Shown: positions 25,584 through 34,089 of the stretch, one piece after another
Layout of the letters: every line of letters begins with the position of its first letter
Numbering within the stretch: position 1 is the first letter of the stretch
Position numbers and translations under genes: made by a program
Notes under the pieces: generated by a model
The model's input: the letters and a program-made list of their open reading frames with translations, nothing else
What the model was told of the DNA's origin: nothing
Database searches by the model: none
NCBI RefSeq assembly: GCF_014197135.1
Contig: NZ_JACIFA010000006.1
Location: 1 to 64,000, forward strand
DNA: 64,000 nucleotides
From: Sphingomonas zeae
GTDB taxonomy: Bacteria; Pseudomonadota; Alphaproteobacteria; Sphingomonadales; Sphingomonadaceae
Direction of reading: 5' to 3'

Positions 25584-25936
25584 GCGCGCGGCCGACGCCG
25601 CCGCATGGCTGGCTCGACTGGACTGGCGACAAGAGCTGGATCGGGCAAGTCACCGGCCTGCCCGACAGTACGCTCCACGCCTATGCGGGCGTGGCGATCC
25701 TGACCCTCGCGGCGCTGGTCATGCGGCGCAAGCCCTGGGACTGGCGCTGCTGGCTGACCGTGCTGGTGATCGAGACGATCAACGAAGCCTATGACCTGCT
25801 CCAGCCCTTCTACGCGACCGACGAGGGCAATCTGCCCGCCAGCTGGTTCGACATCTGGAACACGATGCTGTGTCCGACGCTGATCCTGCTGACCTTCGGC
25901 TGGCTCGCGCGCCGGGCGGATAAGCGCGGGCGGTAA
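25580..25936 (+). CDS. Small membrane protein, paralogue of the gene at 34090
   Basis: This 118-residue protein has three likely helices (VAILTLAALVMRR; WLTVLVIETINEAYDLL; MLCPTLILLTFGWLARR). The pattern SxLHxYAGxA..., ETINEAYDLL and DIWNTMLCPTLIL is also found in the protein encoded at 34090-34404 (SLLHVHAGMA, EAANEILDRL, DIANTMFWPTVLF), so the two are paralogues. The layout is VanZ-like. The ATG overlaps the stop of the moeB-like gene, and it ends the ubiE-to-here chain. No function is proposed. Confidence 0.7.
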   Translation: MSARPTPPHGWLDWTGDKSWIGQVTGLPDSTLHAYAGVAILTLAALVMRRKPWDWRCWLTVLVIETINEAYDLLQPFYATDEGNLPASWFDIWNTMLCPTLILLTFGWLARRADKRGR

Positions 25937-25941
25937 TCATA

Positions 25942-25964
25942 ATTTCTCCCTGCAGGGGAGAAAT
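25942..25964. repeat. Perfect inverted repeat between convergent genes
   Basis: ATTTCTCCC at 25942-25950 and GGGAGAAAT at 25956-25964 form a 9-base-pair stem. A few A bases follow on the plus strand. It may end transcription of the plus-strand chain. Confidence 0.55.
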
Positions 25965-26000
25965 GAAAAAGGGGCGGCGACCTTTCGGCCCGCCCCTCTT
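25965..26000 (-). terminator. Rho-independent terminator of galU
   Basis: On the minus strand AGGGGCGG pairs with CCGCCCCT around a loop of about 12 bases and runs into TTTTT (AAAAA at 25966-25970). It lies 20 bases after the galU stop. Confidence 0.85.
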
Positions 26001-26019
26001 CAACAACGCTGAAGCTCAA

Positions 26020-26880
26020 TCAGCCTAGCAGGTTCTTCGCGAACGCGCGCACCGCCGGGCCGATATCCTCGCGCGCCAGACCCAGTGCCAAATTCGCGGT
26101 CAGCCAGCCCGCCTTGTCGCCGCAGTCATAACGCTGCCCATCGAAGGTGAAGCCATGGAAGGGCTGGTTGCCGATCAGCTTGGCCATCGCGTCGGTCAGC
26201 TGGATTTCGCCACCCGCGCCCGGCTCCTGCGCGTCGAGGATCTGCATGACCTCGGGCTGGAGGATGTAGCGGCCCGGGATCATCAGGTTCGACGGTGCCT
26301 TGCCCTTGGGCTTTTCGACCAGCGCGGTGACTTCGGTCAGGCGACCATCCTGCTTGCCGGGCGAGATGATGCCGTATTTGTCGGTTTCGCTGTCGGGCAC
26401 TTCCAGCGCGCCGATGACGTTGCCGCCGACCCGGTCATAGGCCTCGACCATCTGCTTCATGAAGCCGCCGACCATGAGCTCGTCGGGCAGCAGCACCGCG
26501 AAGGGCTCGTCGCCGACGATCTCACGCGCGCACCATACGGCATGGCCCAGGCCCAGCGGCTCCTGCTGGCGGACATAGACGGGCGAACCCGGCTTCTGGC
26601 GGATGCCCTCGACCACCGCGAGGCTCTTGCCGCGCGCCTTCATCGTGGCTTCCAGTTCGTAGGAGATGTCGAAATGATCCTCCAGCGCGCCCTTGCCGCG
26701 GCCGGTGACGAAGATGATCTGCTCGATACCCGCTTCCAGTGCTTCCTCGACGGCGTACTGGATCAGCGGCTTGTCGACGACGGTCAGCATTTCCTTCGGC
26801 ATCGACTTTGTGGCGGGCAGAAAACGCGTACCCAAACCGGCGACAGGAAAAACAGCCTTGCGAACCTTCTTGATCGTCAT
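26020..26880 (-). CDS. galU: UTP-glucose-1-phosphate uridylyltransferase
   Basis: GalU makes UDP-glucose for polysaccharides and envelope glycans. The 286-residue protein starts MTIKKVRKAVFPVAGLGTRFLPATKS, with the nucleotidyltransferase signature, and has PKEMLTVVDKPLIQYAVEEA and EDHFD. The C-terminal YDCGDKAGWLTANLALG is a standard end. ATG 26880 is chosen over the one six codons upstream because it begins the conserved region. It is divergent from wecB. Confidence 0.95.
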   Translation of the reverse strand: MTIKKVRKAVFPVAGLGTRFLPATKSMPKEMLTVVDKPLIQYAVEEALEAGIEQIIFVTGRGKGALEDHFDISYELEATMKARGKSLAVVEGIRQKPGSPVYVRQQEPLGLGHAVWCAREIVGDEPFAVLLPDELMVGGFMKQMVEAYDRVGGNVIGALEVPDSETDKYGIISPGKQDGRLTEVTALVEKPKGKAPSNLMIPGRYILQPEVMQILDAQEPGAGGEIQLTDAMAKLIGNQPFHGFTFDGQRYDCGDKAGWLTANLALGLAREDIGPAVRAFAKNLLG

Positions 26881-26992
26881 GAAACCTCCCTGGATCAATC
26901 TACCTCTAGCCGGATCGTGCAGCGCAACATAGCCTTGCGCCGCCGGGATGCGATTAGGGTGTCCTTAAAAGCGACAGGTTACGAATCGCCCG

Positions 26993-28132
26993 ATGAAGCG
27001 CCCGATCCTTGCCCCCATACTTGTCGTCTTCGGCACAAGACCCGAAGCGATCAAACTGTTCCCCGTCATCAGGGCTCTGCGCGCGGCGAATGCGGCGCCG
27101 GTACGCGTCTGCGTGACCGCGCAGCATCGCGGGATGCTTGATCAGGTGCTGAGGATCGCCGATCTCGCCCCCGACCATGACCTGGACCTGATGGAGCCTG
27201 GCCAATCGCTCGACCGGCTGACCGCGCGGCTGCTGACCGGGCTGGGCGAAGTGATGGATGCCGAGCGTCCGGCGATGGTCGTCGTGCAGGGCGATACAGC
27301 CACCGCCATGGCCGGCGCGCTCGCAGCCTATTATCGTAAGATTCCCGTCGCCCATGTCGAGGCGGGGCTGCGTTCGGGCGACATCTATCAGCCTTGGCCC
27401 GAAGAGGTGAACCGGCGGATGATCGCACCGATCGCCGCGCTCCACTTCGCACCCACCCAAACCGCCGCCGCCGCGCTCATGGCCGAGGGAATTGATCCGG
27501 CGCGGGTCCATGTCACCGGCAACAGCGTGATCGACGCGCTCCTTTGGACGAAGGAGCGGATTGCAACTGATCCGACGCTGGCCTCGGGCCTCGATCCCGT
27601 GCTGGCGCGGCTGGAGGGCAAGCCGATCGTGCTGGCCACGACGCATCGGCGTGAGAATTTTGGCGACGGCATGGCGGCGATCGCCCGCGCGCTGCGCCGG
27701 ATCGCCGATCGGGGGGATGTCGGCATCCTGTTCCCGATGCACCCCAACCCCAATGTCGTGGCCGTCATGGACGAAGTGCTGGGCGATCACCCCGCCATCG
27801 CGCGGATCGCGCCGCTCGATTATCCCCATTTCGTCCGCGCGCTGGACGCCGCGCATATCGTCCTGACCGACTCGGGCGGGGTGCAGGAGGAAGCGCCCGC
27901 ACTCGGCAAGCCGGTGCTGGTCATGCGCGAGACCACAGAACGCCCCGAAGGCGTCGAGGCGGGCACCGCGCGGCTGGTCGGCACCGACGAGGATCGGATC
28001 GCTACGGAAGTCTTCGCGTTGCTGGACGACGCCGATCGTTACGCCGCCATGGCGCGCGCGCACAACCCGTTCGGCTCGGGCGACACCGCCGAGCGGATCA
28101 ACAGGATCATGACCCATGCCCTTGGACTCTGA
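26993..28132 (+). CDS. wecB: UDP-N-acetylglucosamine 2-epimerase (non-hydrolysing)
   Basis: WecB converts UDP-GlcNAc to UDP-ManNAc. The 379-residue protein has VVFGTRPEAIKLFPVI, VVQGDTATAMAGALAAYY, the catalytic region VAHVEAGLRSGD, PWPEEVNRRMI and the nucleotide-binding VLTDSGGVQEEAPALGKP. It starts 112 bases from galU (divergent) and its last 17 bases overlap wecC, so the two are coupled steps to UDP-ManNAcA. No glycosyltransferase or export genes are adjacent, so the final polysaccharide is not known from this window. Confidence 0.95.
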   Translation: MKRPILAPILVVFGTRPEAIKLFPVIRALRAANAAPVRVCVTAQHRGMLDQVLRIADLAPDHDLDLMEPGQSLDRLTARLLTGLGEVMDAERPAMVVVQGDTATAMAGALAAYYRKIPVAHVEAGLRSGDIYQPWPEEVNRRMIAPIAALHFAPTQTAAAALMAEGIDPARVHVTGNSVIDALLWTKERIATDPTLASGLDPVLARLEGKPIVLATTHRRENFGDGMAAIARALRRIADRGDVGILFPMHPNPNVVAVMDEVLGDHPAIARIAPLDYPHFVRALDAAHIVLTDSGGVQEEAPALGKPVLVMRETTERPEGVEAGTARLVGTDEDRIATEVFALLDDADRYAAMARAHNPFGSGDTAERINRIMTHALGL

Positions 28133-29378
28133 ACTCTCGGTCACGGTGATGGGGCTGGGCTATATCGGCCTGCCCACCGCCGCGGTCATCGCGCGGACCG
28201 GCGCGATGGTGACGGGCGTCGACGTCACGCCTTCTGTCGTGGACACGATCAATTCGGGTCGCGTCCATATCGAGGAGGTCGATCTGGACGGCCTCGTCTC
28301 GGGCGTGGTCGCGCGCGGCAGCCTGAAAGCCTCGCTGACCGTCGCACCCGCCGATGTCTTCGTCATCGCGGTGCCGACCCCCTTCACCCAAGATCGCCAG
28401 CCCGACATCACCTTCGTCCTCGACGCCGCGCGCGCGATTGCGCCGGTGCTGAAGAGCGGCGACACGGTGATCCTCGAGTCGACCTCTCCCGTCGGCACCA
28501 CGGAGCAGGTGCGCGATCTGATCGCACGCGAACGGCCCGACCTGAAGCTGCCGGGCGCCACCCGGCCGGGCGAGCAGGCCGATCTGGCCATCGCCTATTG
28601 CCCCGAACGCGTGCTGCCCGGCCGTATCCTGGTCGAACTGATCGACAATGACCGGGTCATCGGCGGCATCACGCCGCGCTGCGCGCGCAAGGCGCTGGCC
28701 TTTTACCGGCGCTTCGTACGCGGCGCGTGCGTCACCACCACCGCGCGCGCGGCGGAGATGACCAAGCTGACCGAAAACGCCTTTCGCGACGTCAACATCG
28801 CCTTTGCCAATGAACTCAGCTTGGTGGCGGACACGCTGGGCGTCGATGTGTGGGAAGTGATCCGGCTGGCCAACCGCCATCCGCGCGTCAACATCTTGTC
28901 GCCCGGTCCCGGCGTCGGCGGCCACTGCATCGCGGTCGACCCCTGGTTCCTGGTCGCCGCCGATCCCGCCAACACGCCACTGATCCGCACCGCGCGCGAG
29001 GTGAATGACGGCAAGACCGACCACATCATCGCCCGCGCTGCTGCGATGATTGAAGCGCAGGACGGTCCGGTCGCCTGCCTGGGCCTGGCATTCAAGGCCA
29101 ATATCGACGACTTCCGCGAAAGCCCCGCCCTGAAGGTCGCCGCCGCGCTCGCCGCCCGATTCGGAGAGCGCGTCCACGTCGTCGAGCCCTATGCCACTAC
29201 CCTGCCCCGCGCCTTTGACGGAACGGGCGCGCGGCTGATCGATATCGACACCGCGCTGGAAACTTGCGGGGCGATGATCGTTCTGGTCGATCACGACATC
29301 TTCCGATCCGTTCCGCTCGACGAGCGTCGGGGCAAGGCCGTTCTGGATACCCGCGGGCTTTGGCCCGACCAGAGCTGA
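28116..29378 (+). CDS. wecC: UDP-N-acetyl-D-mannosamine dehydrogenase
   Basis: The 420-residue NAD-dependent enzyme oxidises UDP-ManNAc to the uronic acid in two steps. The Rossmann start is VTVMGLGYIGLPTAAVIA. VPTPF..., ILESTSPVGTTEQV and ENAFRDVNIAFANEL follow; the catalytic cysteine is in GPGVGGHCIAVDPWFL; CLGLAFKANIDDFRESPAL is in the C-terminal domain. GPGVGGHCIAVDPWF is the form seen in WecC rather than in UDP-glucose dehydrogenases. It overlaps wecB. Confidence 0.93.
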   Translation: MPLDSELSVTVMGLGYIGLPTAAVIARTGAMVTGVDVTPSVVDTINSGRVHIEEVDLDGLVSGVVARGSLKASLTVAPADVFVIAVPTPFTQDRQPDITFVLDAARAIAPVLKSGDTVILESTSPVGTTEQVRDLIARERPDLKLPGATRPGEQADLAIAYCPERVLPGRILVELIDNDRVIGGITPRCARKALAFYRRFVRGACVTTTARAAEMTKLTENAFRDVNIAFANELSLVADTLGVDVWEVIRLANRHPRVNILSPGPGVGGHCIAVDPWFLVAADPANTPLIRTAREVNDGKTDHIIARAAAMIEAQDGPVACLGLAFKANIDDFRESPALKVAAALAARFGERVHVVEPYATTLPRAFDGTGARLIDIDTALETCGAMIVLVDHDIFRSVPLDERRGKAVLDTRGLWPDQS

Positions 29379-29450
29379 CCCCCGCGTCGCATTGCACGGG
29401 CGGACGGTCGGGACTAAGCACAACCGCCTATAGCGGACATCAGACCATCC

Positions 29451-30209
29451 ATGCTTGCCAAGCTGTTGAATCTACGAAAACGCGTTCCTGATTTCGTACC
29501 CGCCATGGAGCCCGGTCTACGGGTCTATGCTGTCGGCGATATCCATGGTCGGCTGGATTTGCTTGACGCCATCCTCACCCGGATCGAGGCGGATCACGCC
29601 GCCCGCGCGCCCGCCGAGCGACACATCATCTTCCTGGGCGATCTCGTCGATCGTGGCCCCGACTCGGCGGGCGTGGTGGAGCGGGTGCGCGGCCTGTGCG
29701 CCGCCGATCCCCAAGTCCATTGTATCATGGGCAATCACGAAGAGATTTTCCTGCGCGCGATCGAAGGCGACGACAAGGCGCTGCGGCTGTTCTGCCGAAT
29801 CGGCGGCCGCGAGACGATGCTGAGCTACGGCGTCACGGCGGAGGACTATGAGCGGCTCGATTATGCCGAGGTCGCCGAGCGGCTGAACGCCGTCGTGCCG
29901 CCCGAGCATCGGACATTCCTGGAAAATTTGAAGGAGATCATGGTCCTGGGCGACTATGCCTTCGTCCATGCAGGCGTTCGCCCCGGCATTCCGATCGCCG
30001 AACAGAAACTCGCCGAAACGCGCTGGATTCGCGATCCCTTTCTCGATCACCGCGCCCCGCTCGAAAAGATGGTGGTGCATGGTCATACCGTTGCCGAAGA
30101 GGCAGAAATCCTGCCGCACCGTATCGGGATCGACACGGGCGCCTATCACAGCGACCGCCTGACCGCACTGATGCTGGAAGATCAGGGACGCGAGATTTTT
30201 TCCACTTGA
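29451..30209 (+). CDS. Metallophosphoesterase (PPP-type protein phosphatase)
   Basis: The protein has 252 residues. The two-metal phosphoesterase motifs are complete: AVGDIHGRLDLL, FLGDLVDRGPDS, IMGNHEEIFL, FVHAGVRPG and MVVHGHTV. They are those of bacterial serine/threonine or diadenosine tetraphosphate phosphatases (PrpA/ApaH-like). The substrate cannot be read. It follows wecC after 72 bases on the same strand; a link to polysaccharide synthesis is only positional. Confidence 0.85.
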   Translation: MLAKLLNLRKRVPDFVPAMEPGLRVYAVGDIHGRLDLLDAILTRIEADHAARAPAERHIIFLGDLVDRGPDSAGVVERVRGLCAADPQVHCIMGNHEEIFLRAIEGDDKALRLFCRIGGRETMLSYGVTAEDYERLDYAEVAERLNAVVPPEHRTFLENLKEIMVLGDYAFVHAGVRPGIPIAEQKLAETRWIRDPFLDHRAPLEKMVVHGHTVAEEAEILPHRIGIDTGAYHSDRLTALMLEDQGREIFST

Positions 30210-30214
30210 CGTCT

Positions 30215-30288
30215 CTTTACCGAGCCGAAACGTTTGTCAGGGCATTCCGTTTGGCGGCAAAGCACCGTATAGCCGCAGAGCGGTAAAG
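30215..30288. repeat. Inverted repeat in the 196-base gap before the small secreted-protein gene
   Basis: CTTTACCG at 30215-30222 and CGGTAAAG at 30281-30288 are exact inverted copies 58 bases apart. A smaller pair, TGGGA and TCCCA, lies near 30312-30330. Together they suggest a structured leader or a small RNA, but no promoter or other RNA signature is clear. Confidence 0.3.
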
Positions 30289-30405
30289 TGATGTTGCATT
30301 GCCGCATCAGTGTGGGAGCATAACTGTCCCATACTCGTTGGTGGGGTTGCCTTGGGACGATCTGCGTGCCATGGGCGTCACTGACAAATATTAAGGGAGT
30401 TCGAC

Positions 30406-30645
30406 ATGCGTCTTGGGAAGTTTCTCGTCGCCGCTGCCGCCGTTTCGATGACCGTTGCTCCGGCAATGGCTGCGAACCCGGCTGCCAGCCTTTCGGTTTC
30501 GAAGTCGGTTCGCGCCTCGGCGCCGACCGCCAAGAAGAACGGCCTGGCCGGCGGTGGCATCCTCGTCGCCGTCCTGGCGGCTGCTGCCGTCGTTGCCGGC
30601 ATCGTCGTGGTCGCCGACTCGGACGACGACGCCGACAGCAACTAA
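30406..30645 (+). CDS. Small exported/membrane protein, unknown
   Basis: The protein has 79 residues. A clear signal peptide (MRLGKFLVAAAAVSMTVAPAMAA, cleavage after AMA) precedes a basic linker (SVSKSVRASAPTAKKNG). One hydrophobic helix follows (GGGILVAVLAAAAVVAGIVVVA), with a very acidic tail (DSDDDADSN). It has a good ribosome site (AGGGAG at 30394-30399) and a strong terminator, so it is a complete single-gene unit, likely well expressed. The family is not one I can name; similar short proteins with a C-terminal helix are frequent in sphingomonads. Confidence 0.75.
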   Translation: MRLGKFLVAAAAVSMTVAPAMAANPAASLSVSKSVRASAPTAKKNGLAGGGILVAVLAAAAVVAGIVVVADSDDDADSN

Positions 30646-30671
30646 GTTGCTTCAGCCTCACGGTTGAAAGG

Positions 30672-30700
30672 AATAGCGGCCTTCGGGCCGCTATTTTTTT
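30672..30700 (+). terminator. Rho-independent terminator with UUCG loop
   Basis: AATAGCGGCC and GGCCGCTATT form a perfect 10-base-pair stem closed by TTCG, followed by a T-run. It lies 26 bases after the small exported-protein gene. Confidence 0.95.
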
Positions 30701-31237
30701 GTCCGGCGAAGATGGGTGCTTTGCCGTGAAGCGAGGTGCTTATGTCGGATTCGCTACGACGCGAAGCGCAACTCCAGCCAGAAGGCTGGAGGAAGCCAAG
30801 CACGGCCTGAATGCCATGACGGCTTTGCCATCCCCACATTGATGGCCGATCAGCGTGACATCCGCGCGCCTGACCCTTTTAGTCCAAGGACATATCGTCG
30901 CTGACGGACTATCCTTCAGATTGCGCACAAACGGGAAAGCATCCGATCGCCACCGCCCCCGACGTCTCCGTCTCGAGGCGCAGGAGCGGGATGACATCAC
31001 ATTGATGGTTCAAACGGACGTCACCGTGCGCGCTGGGCTGATTCGCGACCAAGGCGCGCGTCGGGGCCTAGAGGGCGCTGCCGCCCGCCTGTAAGAGCTA
31101 TAACACGGAATCAGCCTAGTCGAGCGCCACCCGGACTTGCGGCTATAACCAGACTTTGCCCCTTCATCGCCAGCTGGCATTCCGATCCTGGGACGCCAAA
31201 GCATTCCCCGACATGGCTCTCGGCCACCCCACAACGC
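30701..31237. other. Intergenic region of about 540 bases, no supported gene
   Basis: Several short frames exist on both strands (for example 30855-31094 plus, 30740-31000 minus), but they lack ribosome sites, have odd composition and match nothing I know. A hairpin, CTCCAGCC with GGCTGGAG (30772-30791), is present. It may be decayed sequence. Confidence 0.4.
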
Positions 31238-31270
31238 AAAATCGCCGGAACCCTGTGAGGCTCCGGCGAT
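31238..31270 (-). terminator. Terminator of the FKBP gene
   Basis: On the minus strand ATCGCCGGA and TCCGGCGAT form a 9-base-pair stem followed by TTTTGC. It is 38 bases after the FKBP stop. Confidence 0.75.
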
Positions 31271-31308
31271 CATGATTCGATCGGATACGGTGTTGAGGGG
31301 CGTGCGCG

Positions 31309-31881
31309 TCAGCGGGGTGACGGTGCGCCGGGAGCACCGCCGGGCATCCCGCCGGGGACGCCACCGCCCATCATCGACTGCTGCGCCTGCATCTGCCGCA
31401 GCACCGCCTCGGGGATGAAGTCGATCATCTCGACGTCGAACACCAGTTCCGAATTGGCCGGGATCGGGCCATTGGCGCGGTCACCATAGCCGAGCTTGGC
31501 CGGCAGCCAGAAACGGTACTTCGCGCCCTTGGGCATCAGCTTGAGCGCTTCGGCAAAGCCGGGCAGCACGCTCGACAGCGGCATCGGCGTCGGCTGCTTC
31601 GAAGCGTCGAAGACGGTGCCGTCGATCAGACGACCGGTATAGTTGACCAGCGCCACATCCGTCGCGGTCGGGTGCGCCCCGCCCTGCCCGGGCTGGATCA
31701 CCTTATATTGAAGGCCCGACGCGTTCGTCGTGACATCCGCGCCGCGCGCCTCGCGCAGCAGCGCGGCATCGCCCTGGCGCGCCAGCAAGGCGGCGACGAC
31801 GATGGCCGCGACCACCGCAACCCATATCCAGACCAGATAGGAACGCCGGACGGGACGAAGGGGAACAGCGGTTACGGACAT
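31309..31881 (-). CDS. FKBP-type peptidyl-prolyl isomerase, membrane-anchored
   Basis: The protein has 190 residues. An N-terminal helix (YLVWIWVAVVAAIVVAALLA) is an uncleaved anchor or signal. The FKBP domain (about 50-160) follows with GLQYKVIQPGQG, VNYTGRLIDGTVFDAS, VLPGFAEALKLMPKGAKYRFWLPAKLGYGD and SELVFDVEMIDF. The Gly/Met/Pro-rich C-terminus (MMGGGVPGGMPGGAPGAP) is flexible. The enzyme should speed proline isomerisation in the periplasm. Start ATG 31881 (MSVTAVPLRP) is chosen because the longer frame is Arg-rich non-coding. rpsU lies upstream on the same strand. Confidence 0.9.
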   Translation of the reverse strand: MSVTAVPLRPVRRSYLVWIWVAVVAAIVVAALLARQGDAALLREARGADVTTNASGLQYKVIQPGQGGAHPTATDVALVNYTGRLIDGTVFDASKQPTPMPLSSVLPGFAEALKLMPKGAKYRFWLPAKLGYGDRANGPIPANSELVFDVEMIDFIPEAVLRQMQAQQSMMGGGVPGGMPGGAPGAPSPR

Positions 31882-32037
31882 GCCTGTTTCTCGCTCTGTG
31901 CGTGGGCGTTCAGAGAATGCAGCGCTCCAAGCGCGGGCCGAATCGCGCCATGCGAGTCGGCCAGTGCCGGACCGCGCCGTCCCCTCGCCCAATGCGGGGG
32001 GACACGGCGCCGTCCGGCGATGCGCTTACCGGGGCGC

Positions 32038-32244
32038 TTACCGGGCGCCGTCGCGCTCGGCGCGCTTGCGCTCGAGCTTGCGGGCACGACGCACGGCCGC
32101 TGCACGCTCCCGAGCGCGCTTTTCCGAGGGCTTCTCGTAGTGGCGACGGAGCTTCATTTCGCGATACACGCCTTCCCGCTGCAGCTTCTTCTTGAGCGCG
32201 CGAAGGGCCTGATCCACATTGTTGTCGCGAACGATGATCTGCAT
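32038..32244 (-). CDS. rpsU: 30S ribosomal protein S21
   Basis: The 68-residue protein starts [22 protein letters not shown] and has [22 protein letters not shown], followed by a basic tail, as in alphaproteobacterial S21. It takes part in translation initiation on the 30S subunit. ATG 32244 is the family start; GGAG lies about 12 bases ahead. Confidence 0.96.
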   Translation of the reverse strand: MQIIVRDNNVDQALRALKKKLQREGVYREMKLRRHYEKPSEKRARERAAAVRRARKLERKRAERDGAR

Positions 32245-32631
32245 AAAAACGAATTGCTCCGGCAAAACAGGATAAAGCGGCCGCAGAACAACTGTGGCCG
32301 CATCGTGGGGCGCTCCTAGCAGCGCGGTCGGCCGAATACAACCCGTCGCATCGCAAATCGCCCCGTCGCCCGGCTTGCTCGATTCGTCGCCAACACCCGG
32401 AATTGAACAGCCTTGTCATGTTGCGGCCATGCTGTGGTGATCCGCCGTATCCTAAAAGCATCGCTGTCCGGCTAACTCCCGTATGCCGGGCACCCTGACA
32501 TGTTCATGGGCCTTTGAGGTTCAGGAACGAAACGACACGGTGCCTCCCCTGTCACCGCGTCACCCCCGGTCCGGTACCCGCCGGACCGGGGCCTCTTTCG
32601 GGCCGCAGCCGACATGGCTAAGGCAAGCGCC
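32245..32631. other. Gap between rpsU and cysS with strong tandem hairpins
   Basis: No gene is seen. GACACGGTG (32533-32541) can pair with CACCGCGTC (32552-32560, one mismatch), and CCCCGGTCCGG (32564-32574) pairs perfectly with CCGGACCGGGG (32581-32591), followed by CCTCTTTC. Upstream, CCTGA and TCAGG around 32490-32523 could close a third stem. The set looks like a structured leader of cysS or a small RNA ending in a terminator. No known RNA family was recognised with confidence. Confidence 0.4.
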
Positions 32632-34077
32632 ATGACTGCACCCGCCACTCCGCTGACCCTATACAACAGCCTGACCCGTGCGCCGGAGACCTTCCGGCCG
32701 ATCGATCCGGCCAATGTGCGCGTCTATTCCTGCGGGCCGACCGTCTACAATTACGCGCATATCGGCAATCTGCGGGCCTATGTCTTCACCGACACGCTGT
32801 CGCGTGTGTTGCGGTGGAAGGGGTGGCCGCTCACCCATATCATCAATATCACCGATGTCGGCCATCTGACCTCCGACGCCGATGCGGGCGACGACAAGAT
32901 GGAAGCCGCCGCCCGGAAGAGCGGCCAGGATATCTGGGCAATCGCCGCGCATTACACGTCCGCTTTCAAGCAGAATCTGAAGGATCTGGGCATTGCCGAG
33001 CCGACCCGCTTTCCGCTGGCGACCGAGCATGTCCCCCAGATGATCGACTTCGCCAAGGCGATCGAGGCCAAGCATTGCTATCGCCTGCCCGACGGGCTGT
33101 ATTTCGACGTGACGACCGTGCCCGATTATGGCCGCCTCGCCCGTCATCAGGACGACGAAGGCGAGAGCCGGATCGATCCGGTTGCGGGCAAGCGGCATCC
33201 GGCGGACTTCGCCATCTGGCGCGCCTCCGCGCCGGGCGAGAATCGGCAGATGGAGTGGGACAGCCCATGGGGTCCCGGCGCGCCGGGCTGGCATCTGGAA
33301 TGCTCGGTGATGAGCAAACAATATCTGGGCGCGCAGTTCGACATCCATACCGGCGGCATCGACCACCGCGAGATTCATCACCCCAATGAGATCGCGCAGA
33401 ACCAGGCGCATGGCTGCACCGCCGACAGCGGCGCCAATATCTGGATGCACAACAACTTCCTGGTCGACCGCACCGGCAAGATGTCCAAGTCGTCGGGCGA
33501 ATTCCTGACCCTCCAGGCGCTGATGGATCGCGGCTTCCACCCGCTGGCTTACCGTTTGATGTGCCTTCAGGCGCATTATCGCTCGGAGATGGAGTTCGGC
33601 TGGGACGGCCTCGCCGCCGCGCAGGTGCGATTGAAACGGCTGGTCCAGACGGTGGAGGGGCTTCGCACCCGCGCCGATGCACCCGAAAAGGGCGATGCGG
33701 CCCGCTATCGCGAGAGGCTGGATGCCGCGCTGTCCGACGATCTGGCGACACCGCGCGCGCTGCCCGTGCTGGACGAGATGCTGGGCGACAAGAAGTTGTC
33801 GCCGGGCGTGCGACTCGCCGCGCTCACCGATTTCGACGCGACTTTGGGGCTGCAACTGGCGACGCTGACCCGCGCCGACCTGCGCACCCGTCCCAAGACC
33901 GCCACGCTGGACGAAGCCGCGATCGAAGCGCAACTGGTCGAACGGCGCGCGGCGCGGGCGGACAAGGATTTCGCGCGGGGCGATGCGATCCGCGACACCC
34001 TGCTCGCCGCCGGGGTCGAGGTGATGGACGGCGATCCGCTGGGCTGGGACTGGAAACCGGTGCTGCCGGATAGCTAG
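32632..34077 (+). CDS. cysS: Cysteinyl-tRNA synthetase
   Basis: The 481-residue class I synthetase has the zinc and HIGH region YSCGPTVYNYAHIGNLRAY, TDVGHLTSDADAGDDKME, the zinc-binding WHLECSVMSKQYLG with GGIDHREIHHPNEIAQ, and the KMSKS loop GKMSKSSGEFLTL. The C-terminal DALR-type helices are complete. ATG 32632 (MTAPATPL) is preferred; ATG 32614 is six codons upstream. It is preceded by strong hairpins. Confidence 0.95.
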   Translation: MTAPATPLTLYNSLTRAPETFRPIDPANVRVYSCGPTVYNYAHIGNLRAYVFTDTLSRVLRWKGWPLTHIINITDVGHLTSDADAGDDKMEAAARKSGQDIWAIAAHYTSAFKQNLKDLGIAEPTRFPLATEHVPQMIDFAKAIEAKHCYRLPDGLYFDVTTVPDYGRLARHQDDEGESRIDPVAGKRHPADFAIWRASAPGENRQMEWDSPWGPGAPGWHLECSVMSKQYLGAQFDIHTGGIDHREIHHPNEIAQNQAHGCTADSGANIWMHNNFLVDRTGKMSKSSGEFLTLQALMDRGFHPLAYRLMCLQAHYRSEMEFGWDGLAAAQVRLKRLVQTVEGLRTRADAPEKGDAARYRERLDAALSDDLATPRALPVLDEMLGDKKLSPGVRLAALTDFDATLGLQLATLTRADLRTRPKTATLDEAAIEAQLVERRAARADKDFARGDAIRDTLLAAGVEVMDGDPLGWDWKPVLPDS

Positions 34078-34089
34078 CCCTCTGCCGGG

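Noticed and set aside
30740..31094. Small genes between the UUCG terminator and the FKBP gene
   Set aside because: Arg- and Ser-rich short frames without start signals; neither strand gives a plausible protein.
32470..32600. 6S RNA or SRP RNA in the rpsU-cysS gap
   Set aside because: GACATGTTCATGGGCC faintly recalls 6S RNA, but no complementary 3' half was found, and the GGAAGGAAGC motif of SRP RNA is absent.
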